Below, in pieces: positions 28,701 through 36,449 of a stretch of 64,000 nucleotides of DNA. The notes under the pieces were generated by a model. That model was not told where the DNA came from and did no database searches. It saw nothing but the letters and a program-made list of their open reading frames with translations. The stretch is from a virus, in the IMG/VR virus record IMGVR_UViG_3300042922_000923, positions 62,001-126,000 of that record, one strand, 5' to 3'. Within the stretch, counting starts at the first letter, position 1; every line of letters begins with the position of its first letter. Made by a program: the position numbers and the translations under genes.

Positions 28701-29028
28701 TCTCTAAAGCATTTATTTGACCTTGTATACTTTGAGAAGTTTTATTGTCAGAAGCTCTTTGAGATTGCTCAAGTTGCCTGTCATATTCTTCAATAGTACC
28801 TTTTAAGTTATCAATGCTGCTTTGCATTGAGTTAACTAAAGAATTATATGCATCTTGAAATTTTCTTGTAGCATCATCTATTTCTCTTGAACTTCCTGAT
28901 ATCGAGTCTCCAGAGGAAAATCCACTAGCTTTTTGAAGCTTATCAAATTCTTCTTCTAATCTTTTTAATTCTGATTCAGCTTCCCTAACATCAGCTGATA
29001 CATTCAACCTAATATCGTTACTAGCCAC
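25702..29028 (-). CDS. Tail tape measure protein with lytic transglycosylase domain
   Basis: 1108 residues, GTG start after GGAGGTG. It begins with coiled coils (about 1-140), then a glycine-rich linker, helical segments, and a glycine/alanine-rich hydrophobic stretch (about 640-740) typical of tape measures. Residues 880-1010 are a goose-type (SLT) transglycosylase domain: AVMMQESGGN holds the catalytic glutamate, followed by GAYGLMQI and LALAAYNAGQG. The protein sets tail length and helps local peptidoglycan digestion. Confidence 0.93.
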   Translation of the reverse strand: MASNDIRLNVSADVREAESELKRLEEEFDKLQKASGFSSGDSISGSSREIDDATRKFQDAYNSLVNSMQSSIDNLKGTIEEYDRQLEQSQRASDNKTSQSIQGQINALETQRQQLQETMRVADDMYRKQQDLFNNMHNTSGSGGSGGFGGGGNTGGTNTTDFGGGNRNLPVPYTPPPSQDNTNPNSPGGGSGGSGGLSIGDLFGGYMGISATRHIFGALNSGYDLMDRDERLAYNTVQKTGDYGSDYKQARKDIEQLARNTSHTMSESAQVASTYETIGGVTNTKNSLADVDAFQKFGRAYAVDANQLASVAGNMNKIGATNEGEQQKFAGMIAESIKQQNMSGRESELIESTNQLAQSVASAKTTVNNSDLTGIMAMQNMFGEMSPQLRGSQGANVLSSMNSNIQNADNGMQILLGRNSEFTGPEGMLSLRRQMEKGISDPQNLARILQNSEKLAGGNKSYQEMILMDKLGISSSVADQLLSDSNYDDLKSGKKAQSEIEKITSSNGDLDSKYDTYNNSGVRRRDAYRANKENSSKAVGDIEDSIVTPWQNTYNNSSVGGQIAMNALSGAAGIGMYSIGSKLLSGLFKGKFKNPFGGAGGAASEAAEAESFTTKGLGFMGDASVGAEAAGGFGDVLSKAGKIIGKGAPIVSGLFSAYDEYSSTKANGGSDGEAVAKGAGAGIGGGLGAWGGAEAGAAIGAFGGPIGAGIGGIIGGIAGAFGGSHIGSSVSGNLYNDVSKLEGSGSSSSSTGSVVSERIDQQKQWKDILQTESDVVKRREDLNKDSQKSANADGTSSFWNNSSSANNITQQFQPKKEKSLLDEIGDWFSNLFGGGSDSDSGTSTKSINGGMNGNSKLGSGGSGWSNVNQWDKMVQKSAKEYGVDPNLIKAVMMQESGGNKDSVSSAGAYGLMQITSDSAETSGMNWNQVKNDPQANINAGASELARDLKANNGDIKLALAAYNAGQGAVNTGKYLGYKETMDYIQKVPKYYEELQNSASKYAIGAKSLSNDGLIYAHKGEKVVPANENPDNPANVSTASLLGDISGGSNVTSRSSNISGSLNLTITVNGTGFSKEQQGNVANAAIQVINNNQPQLLNLLSNGMTREVN

Positions 29029-29031
29029 TTT

Positions 29032-29397
29032 TTACACCTCCATAAAGTCATCATCAAAGAAATTATCATCATCAAGCTCTTGGGTAGTTTTATCAGATGA
29101 TACTACTTGAGCACTAGGTTTAAACTTAAATCCTAGTTCATCCATTTTTTCAGAGTTATCTTGTTTATCTACTTTATCAAATTCTTCATCAAATTCAGGA
29201 TCGTAGAAATAATTTTCTAGTTTGCTTAACTTTTCTGGATCATCAGCTATATCAGCATATAGCATAAAATCAATTTGTTCTCTAGTTAAGCTTTGTATCC
29301 TTTCATCATTTATCGGTATTTGAAACATCTTCATGATTCTCCACAGATCTTTCATCTGAGGAAGTTTTACTATCTCCAGCATTGGTACTTGTTGCAT
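29032..29397 (-). CDS. Tail assembly chaperone, downstream part (expressed by frameshift)
   Basis: The frame is open from 29445 to 29032 and lies +1 relative to the upstream chaperone frame; the overlap is 140 bases. No convincing ribosome-binding site stands before the first ATG (29397), so it is probably made as a C-terminal extension of the upstream protein, the lambda G-GT arrangement. The product is acidic and ends just before the tape measure. A good +1 site is TTT-C at 29410-29407. Confidence 0.72.
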   Translation of the reverse strand: MQQVPMLEIVKLPQMKDLWRIMKMFQIPINDERIQSLTREQIDFMLYADIADDPEKLSKLENYFYDPEFDEEFDKVDKQDNSEKMDELGFKFKPSAQVVSSDKTTQELDDDNFFDDDFMEV

Positions 29398-29758
29398 TTG
29401 TTCTACGAAAGGTATTGTTCCAAGCTTTATAATTATTGTAGATAGCTAAAAGCACTTCATAGGAATCTAGAGTAGCTATATTAAACCATTCAGGAGCCTC
29501 CTTTACTACAACTGATAATGTTGCTGTAATGTATGATATATTATCTGTTATTGTATCTAATGAAGCTATAGCAGCACCATTTAAATATTTAGCTCTACGT
29601 ACACCAATTTCCATTTCATCAAGTAATGAAGGGTGTTTAACCTTGAAGTGACCTTTAAATTCAAACATATCTATGTCAAATTCAAATTCCTTTTTATTAG
29701 AATTTTTTACTGCTGTTGCAGCAGCTACGGTTTTTAAAATTTCATCTCTTTCATTCAT
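29306..29758 (-). CDS. Tail assembly chaperone (XkdN/gpG-like)
   Basis: 150 residues with AGGAGG before the ATG. It lies between the tail tube and the tape measure, the constant place of tail assembly chaperones. After residue 115 the sequence becomes low-complexity S, N, T and D, which suggests that most folded function ends where the frameshift into the next frame would occur. Confidence 0.8.
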   Translation of the reverse strand: MNERDEILKTVAAATAVKNSNKKEFEFDIDMFEFKGHFKVKHPSLLDEMEIGVRRAKYLNGAAIASLDTITDNISYITATLSVVVKEAPEWFNIATLDSYEVLLAIYNNYKAWNNTFRRTNATSTNAGDSKTSSDERSVENHEDVSNTDK

Positions 29759-29780
29759 TATTAATTCCTCCTAATAAAAT

Positions 29781-29804
29781 AAGCATTCTTTTCAGAATGC
29801 TTAC
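29781..29804 (-). terminator. Terminator after the tail tube gene
   Basis: On the minus strand AAGCATTCT and AGAATGCTT flank a 4-base loop, followed by ATTTTATT. It probably lowers transcription from the abundant sheath and tube genes into the chaperone and tape measure genes. Confidence 0.75.
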
Positions 29805-29858
29805 TGTTTTCTTTATAAATAATATCTAATTGACTAACACATTGATTTCTTCATGACT

Positions 29859-30356
29859 TTATGCATATAAAGTTACTGAGTCTGTATCATAGGTTCCATC
29901 ACCACGAACACCATTAACAATACTTGAATCAGTGTCTGTATTATCAGAACAAGTTAAGTATTGGAATGTAGCATTTTCACCACAGATAGCATTAACTTTA
30001 AATACTTCAGAGTAGTCAGAAATTGTACAGCCTCTATATACTCTTACTATATTTCCAGTTGTTTTATCAAAAACCTCAATGTCAATTACATCTTTTCTTA
30101 GAACCTCTTCTCCAAGTGGTGCAACTCCAATATCATTTAAAGATTGTTTTTTAACTAAAAATCTATCTAAAGTTGCAGTACCTTCATATCTTAAATTGAT
30201 GTGTTCTTGGGGCATTATAGATCCAATTTCATATACACCTTGTGTTCCAAAGCTTCTACGACCATTTAAACCTTGTGCTCTACCTACTATAACTCCACCA
30301 ATTTTAATATAAATTGTTTGTCCAGAATGAACCTTTTGATTTAAGACAGTAGCCAT
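29859..30356 (-). CDS. Tail tube protein (XkdM-like)
   Basis: 165 residues directly after the sheath gene in transcription order. The pattern, with an early VHSGQTIYIKIGG and the central GTATLDRFLVKK, fits XkdM-like tube proteins of contractile tails. It stacks as hexamers inside the sheath to form the DNA channel. AAAGGATG precedes the ATG. Confidence 0.85.
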   Translation of the reverse strand: MATVLNQKVHSGQTIYIKIGGVIVGRAQGLNGRRSFGTQGVYEIGSIMPQEHINLRYEGTATLDRFLVKKQSLNDIGVAPLGEEVLRKDVIDIEVFDKTTGNIVRVYRGCTISDYSEVFKVNAICGENATFQYLTCSDNTDTDSSIVNGVRGDGTYDTDSVTLYA

Positions 30357-30393
30357 TGACTTTCACATCCTTTCTAGCATCAAAAAATTAGAA

Positions 30394-32439
30394 TTACGCT
30401 GTAATTTGATCTGCTGTATAGAAATGTCCAGATATTAACGCAAAGTTAACTGGTTCAACTGGAGCAGCACCATAATCAACATAAATTACTCTGTTCTCAT
30501 ATTTAACACTGACATTCTTATAAGCAACGATTACGTTGTCTCTAATCTTTTGTTGTAAAAAGCTTATAGTTAGGTTTTTGATGGATTCTACGTTAGTAAC
30601 AACACCTTTTTTACCTATTATTTCATCTTCTATTTTTGTTCTTAATTCTTTATTTAAACTGTCAGCTAAGTCTCTTACAGAGCGTTCAGTATATAACGAA
30701 ATAGTGTCATTGGTATAAGTTGTGATATCTTGAGCTAGTCTATATCCTTTATTAATTACGTATTCAAATGTGGCAACACCTGAAGTAAGTAAAGAATTTA
30801 CTTCTGTCGGATTTAAGTTCTTTTCAAGGCTTACAACGTTAAAGTAATCAAATGTTGCAGCTTCTCCAATAGGAAGGTAAGCTTGTCTTCCAGCCAACAT
30901 TGCAGCTGATATAAATGGTGGATATAACTCTTGTTCTCCGTATTCATTAGTATCATAGAATCCTGGGTAAGCAAGTTGAACTCTATCAGAAGAGTAATTT
31001 AATGCTCTAGCTTGAGTTTGCTCAACACTTTCTCCAGCATTTCCACCTACCTTTAAGGATCTTTCTCTTCCCATACTTGAACTTACATAATTAACATGCT
31101 CTTTAGCTTCAGCTATTATTGCTTCATCCCCAGTTAAAGGAACAATATAGTTAACATCATAAGTGCTTAATAAGTCAAAATAAGAAAGCCAGCTTGAAGG
31201 AGTTATACCATCACTACCCCCACTTAGATTTATATAATCAAAGTTTTTAGGTGGTCCTGATACATAAGTAGTACGATTAAATCTAACTAGTTTAGATAAA
31301 CTGTTTAACTGGATTTCTAAGTCCTTCCAGATAGAACATAATAAAAATTCATCTTTTGTAATATCCTTAGAATCTACAACATCTAAGTCAGTTGCTTTTA
31401 TTCCTGAACTAACAACTGCATAGGATCTACAAGAATAATTTTCATACTGTGAAATATAATCAACTAAGTCTCTTATACCTGAAAATCTAGAATCAGTTAA
31501 GTCAATTTGTAAATCTTCAATAGAATGACTTTCATCAACTCCTATTTTTGTAGTTAGCGAAATAGCTTTACCAGCATCATCGTGTTCTACATTTACAATT
31601 GCATAAGGTTGAGTTCCTGTGTATCTTAGATAGAAACAAGCTCCCATATTATCAAGAACTTCTATTGTAGAGTCTTCATAATAATTAGTTGTAAACATCT
31701 TAGTACCAGGTTTTGTACCATCTTCCATTTTGCACTGTATCTTTTTAGTCCAAGCACCATAGTCTTCAGAAACAATAGTTCCTACAACTGTATTATCCTT
31801 TTTACTCTTAGCTGTTATTTTCCAAACACTGTTTTGGTTATAAGATCCAGCTCCAAAAGTTACTTTAATACCATTTTCAATATCAACTGCTGAACTATCA
31901 GAAGGAACAGTTATCTTTTCTGCTTTCCAGTTTTCTCCACTATATCTCCATCCAAAAGTAACATTACTCAAACTAGCTGAATCAGCTGAGTCAATTATAA
32001 TTTCTATAGTTACATCAGATGTTCCAGTATAGGTACCACTTGAAGTAACAGTGCCAGTACTAGTATTAGTCTCGGCCTTTACAGCAGGTCCAATACTTGC
32101 TACTACAGGTATTTCATCACCTATTGGTAATGATGATTGGATAGCTTGATTTGCTCTAATACATGCTATTGTATAAGCACCTTCAGAACTAGAAGTAGGT
32201 CCCCAAGCCTTTTGAGCAGCTTTTAATAAGTATCCACCCTTTAGAGTCTTCTTTGCAGCAGTTGGATCAGTAAACCACATAACTTCACCAGGTATTCCAC
32301 CCTTTGAAGTTCCAATTAATGCAACAATTTTTTGACTTCCTGTAGACATTGAACTCATGGAACTTGCATCTATTCCTCCATATGCACCTGGATGAATAAC
32401 CCATCTTCCGTTAAAATATATTCCATTAGTAGTAGCCAT
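30394..32439 (-). CDS. Tail sheath protein
   Basis: 681 residues. The start (WVIHPGAYGGIDASS, then VALIGTSKGG) and the C-terminal half (TTYTNDTISLYTERSVRDLADSL) are typical of phage sheath proteins. About 150 extra residues near 110-260 form a beta domain, probably on the sheath surface. It contracts to drive the tube through the envelope. The order sheath-tube-chaperone-tape measure supports the call. Confidence 0.93.
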   Translation of the reverse strand: MATTNGIYFNGRWVIHPGAYGGIDASSMSSMSTGSQKIVALIGTSKGGIPGEVMWFTDPTAAKKTLKGGYLLKAAQKAWGPTSSSEGAYTIACIRANQAIQSSLPIGDEIPVVASIGPAVKAETNTSTGTVTSSGTYTGTSDVTIEIIIDSADSASLSNVTFGWRYSGENWKAEKITVPSDSSAVDIENGIKVTFGAGSYNQNSVWKITAKSKKDNTVVGTIVSEDYGAWTKKIQCKMEDGTKPGTKMFTTNYYEDSTIEVLDNMGACFYLRYTGTQPYAIVNVEHDDAGKAISLTTKIGVDESHSIEDLQIDLTDSRFSGIRDLVDYISQYENYSCRSYAVVSSGIKATDLDVVDSKDITKDEFLLCSIWKDLEIQLNSLSKLVRFNRTTYVSGPPKNFDYINLSGGSDGITPSSWLSYFDLLSTYDVNYIVPLTGDEAIIAEAKEHVNYVSSSMGRERSLKVGGNAGESVEQTQARALNYSSDRVQLAYPGFYDTNEYGEQELYPPFISAAMLAGRQAYLPIGEAATFDYFNVVSLEKNLNPTEVNSLLTSGVATFEYVINKGYRLAQDITTYTNDTISLYTERSVRDLADSLNKELRTKIEDEIIGKKGVVTNVESIKNLTISFLQQKIRDNVIVAYKNVSVKYENRVIYVDYGAAPVEPVNFALISGHFYTADQITA

Positions 32440-32442
32440 GTA

Positions 32443-32649
32443 TTATCCCTCCTTTAAATCTCTATTTTTATATTCAAAAAGCTTTTGGTTCCAATTATCT
32501 CTGGATAGATATTTATGCTTTCGTGTGTATGCTCTAAAGCCAGCAATTTCTTCGACTCTTAGATTCTTGCTTTTAACGAACTCGTCTAGACTTATCAATC
32601 TTTTACTTTTTTCTATGACTATATCTTGATCTTGCTTTTTAGTTCCCAT
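32443..32649 (-). CDS. Small hypothetical protein before sheath
   Basis: 68 residues, highly charged, with AAGGAG before the ATG and only 3 bases from the sheath start codon. The plus-strand frame over the same bases is a shadow. The role is unknown. Confidence 0.7.
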   Translation of the reverse strand: MGTKKQDQDIVIEKSKRLISLDEFVKSKNLRVEEIAGFRAYTRKHKYLSRDNWNQKLFEYKNRDLKEG

Positions 32650-32676
32650 AGATAATCAATCTCCTTCCATATAACC

Positions 32677-33528
32677 CTAATCTCCTTTGCTTACTATGCT
32701 TTTGTCATTCTCATACAGATGCTGAGTAACAACAATCTTATCAATTTCATAGAAAATATTCTTAATTTCCTCGTTATCATAGTAATTTTCTATTGATCCA
32801 GTTAATAAGAGAGATCTTCTAAAAATAAACGTTGGCATGTAATCTGGAATAGGTTCTAAGTCTGAACCTCTTATGATAGGATTAAGTAATCCGTTTTCTA
32901 TTAATAACTGTCGCTTGTACAACATAATAAACTTTAAGAGATGGTACATATACACTACTAAATTACTATTGTCGGCCCAGCATTCAATTCTATAGCTAAA
33001 CTCCATGAGAGTACCTGATTTGCATATATTATCTTGTGTGTATCCTATAGTGGCTTCAACTGTATCATCAACATCTGAGTACTCGTTGAGTATGATTCTA
33101 CCTTTTACATTTGGATCATAAGCACATTCCTGTATTTCTTTTCCATTAGTAAGATTAGTTATAACGTCAACGCTCACAATGTCCTCTAAATTGGTATCTA
33201 TATATAAATTTCCTGAGTCATCTTTTTTAACTTGATACTCATTGGTTATAGATACAACGTCTGAGCTATTTTCTAAAAATTCTCCTAGTGACTCAGGATT
33301 TTCATTTTCTTCACCTAGCATAATGCAGTAACAAGGGAATTTTTGAGATGTTCTAGGAAAATTTTTTATAACATCAATATCATTATTTTCAATAAATTCC
33401 CTCAAGTCTTTGCTATAAGTAGTGTTAGAATAACTAAAGATTTTTTCTATTATCTGTGGATTTGCTTTAAGTAAAGCAAGGGTAGTTACTATCGTATTTT
33501 CTAGTAATTCCTCTACTATAGGAATCAT
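32677..33528 (-). CDS. Neck/tail terminator-region protein
   Basis: 283 residues from the ATG at 33528, which has GAGGTG upstream. An acidic alpha/beta protein encoded between a connector gene and the sheath, the usual place of tail terminator or sheath-completion proteins. The family is not recognised, so the role is positional inference. Confidence 0.6.
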   Translation of the reverse strand: MIPIVEELLENTIVTTLALLKANPQIIEKIFSYSNTTYSKDLREFIENNDIDVIKNFPRTSQKFPCYCIMLGEENENPESLGEFLENSSDVVSITNEYQVKKDDSGNLYIDTNLEDIVSVDVITNLTNGKEIQECAYDPNVKGRIILNEYSDVDDTVEATIGYTQDNICKSGTLMEFSYRIECWADNSNLVVYMYHLLKFIMLYKRQLLIENGLLNPIIRGSDLEPIPDYMPTFIFRRSLLLTGSIENYYDNEEIKNIFYEIDKIVVTQHLYENDKSIVSKGD

Positions 33529-33538
33529 AATTATCACC

Positions 33539-34243
33539 TCAAAAACCAAATACTTGGTTTATATATTTTTTAACAGTAGATTCTAGTATTGAACTTGCTG
33601 AGGGTTCCATCTGGTCTAATAAATGAACTCCTGTGAATCCAGGATGAATCCATGATGTTGGATCAGATTTATCTGAAACTCTTCTCCACGTCATGTAAGA
33701 ATTTTTTCCTGAAGAGGTACTAACTTTAGTTAGATAATCAAAGGTTGAAGCAGAGTATTGATATCCTGTCCATGATTCAGTTGAACCTTGATTAGTTCTA
33801 AGGACTCCCCATGCAGGCAACTTTTTAGCTTGAGTATATACAGAATTGCTAAGAGATGAACTGAAATTTGTTGAGTTTGGAGTACCTTGTCGCATAGGAA
33901 TATCAATATACCAGCCTCCAGATTTTGAAAACTTAACTTTAGCACTTTGAGAAAATAGAATTTTCAAATCATAAGGTGGACTTCCTTTTTCAAGCTTAGT
34001 TGGAAAATCTCCTTCAAGCCTTACAGATCCTGATAGTCCATCCTTATTAATTTGAACAGATAAACCTTGAACATATGCTGCCTTACCTGACCTTAGATTC
34101 GTCTTAGCCAGATTTTCCCACTGTTTTTTTATTTGAAACATAGAATCTACAAATGCACTCTGAACTGTCTCTTTTAAACATGGTGACATATCTACTATAC
34201 GATCATAAGAATCTGAATTAAGTTTGAGTTGCAATCTGCGCAT
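33539..34243 (-). CDS. Putative head-tail joining protein
   Basis: 234 residues, overlapping the upstream gene by 26 bases. A basic N-terminal helical part is followed by a glycine- and serine-rich beta region (SGGWYIDIPMRQGTPN). The position among neck genes suggests a head-tail joining or HK97 gp10-like protein. Low family certainty. Confidence 0.6.
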   Translation of the reverse strand: MRRLQLKLNSDSYDRIVDMSPCLKETVQSAFVDSMFQIKKQWENLAKTNLRSGKAAYVQGLSVQINKDGLSGSVRLEGDFPTKLEKGSPPYDLKILFSQSAKVKFSKSGGWYIDIPMRQGTPNSTNFSSSLSNSVYTQAKKLPAWGVLRTNQGSTESWTGYQYSASTFDYLTKVSTSSGKNSYMTWRRVSDKSDPTSWIHPGFTGVHLLDQMEPSASSILESTVKKYINQVFGF

Positions 34244-34913
34244 ATGTGTAATCCTCTCTTTTTATAAGATATTGCTTTGATAACTCTGTAAAGTTATTAG
34301 AATTTCCAACTTGAGTTCCCCTTAGTTCATGAGGAATATCTATTACTGAATAAATAGGTGAAGTTTTATATAGCATTGCAAGGAAAAAGTCGTTACCAGC
34401 CTTTTTCTTTTCATCATTTACATAGGTGTTAATGATATCTGGATCAATTTTTATATTCCATCCATCATTAATAATTTCAATCTTATCAATATCTATTTTT
34501 AGATCCTCATATTGTGCCACAAGTATACTTTTTACTTGATGCTTTAATTTAACTGACTTTCCAAACTTAACACTTACTACCTCTGAATATTTACTGCGTA
34601 GGTCAGAAAAAGTTAATCTATCGTGGAATCCCATAAGAACATCAGAAGTTGGTGTTAAATAAGCATCTCCAACGTTTCTATTACCTATAGGTTCAAAATT
34701 TTGATCTCCACCTAGCTTAGTTACTAGAGCTATAATTTTTTTAGGGGGACTATATAAGTATCCTGAACCATTACAGTATTTACAATTAAACAGTGGCTGG
34801 CCTTTACCTTGACCTAGACAGGAGCAAAGCATCGCCTCTTCCCAAAGTACATTAAGTCCCTTTTCTGAGATAGCCTTATCAAATTTTTGAACTTTTAGAT
34901 CAACTCTATCCAT
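34218..34913 (-). CDS. Neck-region protein with CxC..CxxC zinc site
   Basis: 231 residues. CSC near residue 30 and CKYCNGSGY about 15 residues later look like a small zinc knuckle related to the DnaJ cysteine repeat. The rest is mixed alpha/beta. It sits in the neck gene cluster and is probably a virion adaptor. AGAAGGTG precedes the ATG. Confidence 0.6.
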   Translation of the reverse strand: MDRVDLKVQKFDKAISEKGLNVLWEEAMLCSCLGQGKGQPLFNCKYCNGSGYLYSPPKKIIALVTKLGGDQNFEPIGNRNVGDAYLTPTSDVLMGFHDRLTFSDLRSKYSEVVSVKFGKSVKLKHQVKSILVAQYEDLKIDIDKIEIINDGWNIKIDPDIINTYVNDEKKKAGNDFFLAMLYKTSPIYSVIDIPHELRGTQVGNSNNFTELSKQYLIKREDYTYAQIATQT

Positions 34914-34924
34914 ATCTGCACCTT

Positions 34925-35251
34925 CTATTCAAAGTTAAATTCATCTATATCATCATTATTCTTAAAAAATTCTTTCATTTCAGGAGTTCTCATAAGAGTA
35001 TATAAAGGCTTTCCATCACTTTTCATGTTAAGTCTAAAAGCTCCATCTCCATCTACATATACCTTAAAGCTTGTAGAATGACCAACATCTCCCAACCATT
35101 GCATATAACCTAGCATCTTTTCTATATTTTCAATGTATCTAGGAGAACCTTCTAAAGTAATAATTTTCTTTGTAGGTTTATTATTGTTAAAGCTAACTGA
35201 CTTTTTTAAAAAATTAACAGTAGCTTCATCACTTCCATTATTTACAAACAT
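34925..35251 (-). CDS. Small neck-region protein
   Basis: 108 residues from the ATG at 35251 with AGGAGGTG upstream; an in-frame start at 35317 lies inside the upstream gene and lacks a site. Alpha/beta composition; no family recognised. Confidence 0.62.
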   Translation of the reverse strand: MFVNNGSDEATVNFLKKSVSFNNNKPTKKIITLEGSPRYIENIEKMLGYMQWLGDVGHSTSFKVYVDGDGAFRLNMKSDGKPLYTLMRTPEMKEFFKNNDDIDEFNFE

Positions 35252-35261
35252 ATTACACCTC

Positions 35262-36026
35262 CTAAACAACCGTAAAGCGAATACCATCGTACCTACTCTT
35301 AAGTGTAGATAAAGCATCTTGTAACTCAGCGTTGTATTGGTTATATAATTGAAGAGGTGGCTTAGTAACGGATTGACTTAATCCATCTATACCAATAGAT
35401 TCACTTGCACCATGTCCAATATAGAACATGTTGTACCAAACCTGAATTACATTAATAGCAGCCTTTTTATAAACATAGTCATATATGTCGTATGGAATAG
35501 TTTCAAAACCGGCTGTATAAGTAACTTTCCACATTTGAGGATAGTGATTACTACCAAAAAAGGGTTGTACAAGGGAACCATCAGCTGAAATAATAAGCGA
35601 ATTAACAGATCCCATATTTGGTACTAATCGTAGTAATGAAGTTGCCTTTGTAAGCATTATCCAAGATAATGGAAAATTTGTTACTTGAGTATCTGCAAAC
35701 ATAATCTCCATATTACTAACTTTTAGAGCTGGCTTCTTAAATAACTTTAAAAATCCCCAGTTTTGAAAGTCATCCGCGTAATAGTCATGTTCTTCTACAA
35801 ATTCTGTTGGAACTAAAACTATATCTAGAAGACCTGATACATTCTGAATAGCTGCATTCAAATGATGGTAGTATAAATTTTCAGGAAATGGATTTCCATC
35901 AGAGTCTTCAAGTTTTAATCCAAATAGAAAGGTATCTTTTAATGTCTGAACGTCAAATCTAGAATCTATTAATAATTTTCCTCCTGGAGTGATATCAGAA
36001 GCATTGTTTACTGTAGAATCATCCAT
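35262..36026 (-). CDS. Head-tail connector protein
   Basis: 254 residues. It contains WKVTYTAGFETIPYDIYDYVYKKAAINV, a pattern seen in helical head-tail connector (gp6-like/YqbG-type) proteins where a beta hairpin leads into helices. It comes second after the major capsid gene. It likely sits below the portal. Confidence 0.65.
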   Translation of the reverse strand: MDDSTVNNASDITPGGKLLIDSRFDVQTLKDTFLFGLKLEDSDGNPFPENLYYHHLNAAIQNVSGLLDIVLVPTEFVEEHDYYADDFQNWGFLKLFKKPALKVSNMEIMFADTQVTNFPLSWIMLTKATSLLRLVPNMGSVNSLIISADGSLVQPFFGSNHYPQMWKVTYTAGFETIPYDIYDYVYKKAAINVIQVWYNMFYIGHGASESIGIDGLSQSVTKPPLQLYNQYNAELQDALSTLKSRYDGIRFTVV

Positions 36027-36041
36027 AGATTACACCTTCTC

Positions 36042-36371
36042 TTAGCTTTCTTGCTTTGCTTGAAGTATTACATTCAAAATATCTTCTCTTTTACTTGCAG
36101 AACCTAAATCTATATTCTCTTTAGCTGCATATCTTATTAATTGTTTAACTGTCATAGAATTTATGTCTTCAGAATTACTATTGTCATCAGTTGTATCTTC
36201 AACATATTCAGAACCATCTTCATTAACAAGAATGTATCCGTTTAGTTCTACTATGGTATCTGCGTGTTCCTCTTGAATTTCAGCTATAGAGTTTTCATTG
36301 AAGTGTAATTGATTACCTCTGTAAGTAACTTCATGATTTTTAAATCTTATATTTTTAACAAACTTTGACAT
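36042..36371 (-). CDS. Small head protein with SAP/HeH-like C-terminus
   Basis: 109 residues from the ATG at 36371 with GAAAGGAAG upstream. The N-terminal half is small and beta-rich. The C-terminus (TVKQLIRYAAKENIDL, then KREDILNVI) has the helix-extension-helix pattern found in many small phage head proteins encoded next to the capsid gene. Possibly a head completion or decoration-type protein. Confidence 0.65.
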   Translation of the reverse strand: MSKFVKNIRFKNHEVTYRGNQLHFNENSIAEIQEEHADTIVELNGYILVNEDGSEYVEDTTDDNSNSEDINSMTVKQLIRYAAKENIDLGSASKREDILNVILQAKQES

Positions 36372-36404
36372 GCCAATCTTCCTTTCATATATAAAATAAA
36401 AGGG

Positions 36405-36440
36405 CATAAAAGGGTAAAAACCCAAGTACACCCTTAAGAG
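36405..36440 (-). terminator. Possible weak terminator after capsid gene
   Basis: On the minus strand AAGGGT can pair with ACCCTT (or GGGT with ACCC), followed by TTATG and TTTTATTTTAT. It is placed right after the capsid stop. The alternative stems make it uncertain. Confidence 0.35.
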
Positions 36441-36449
36441 TATTTAATA

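Noticed and set aside
29306-29445. Standard -1 slippery heptamer for the tail chaperone
   Set aside because: The downstream frame is +1 relative to the upstream, so a -1 shift would lead to the wrong frame.
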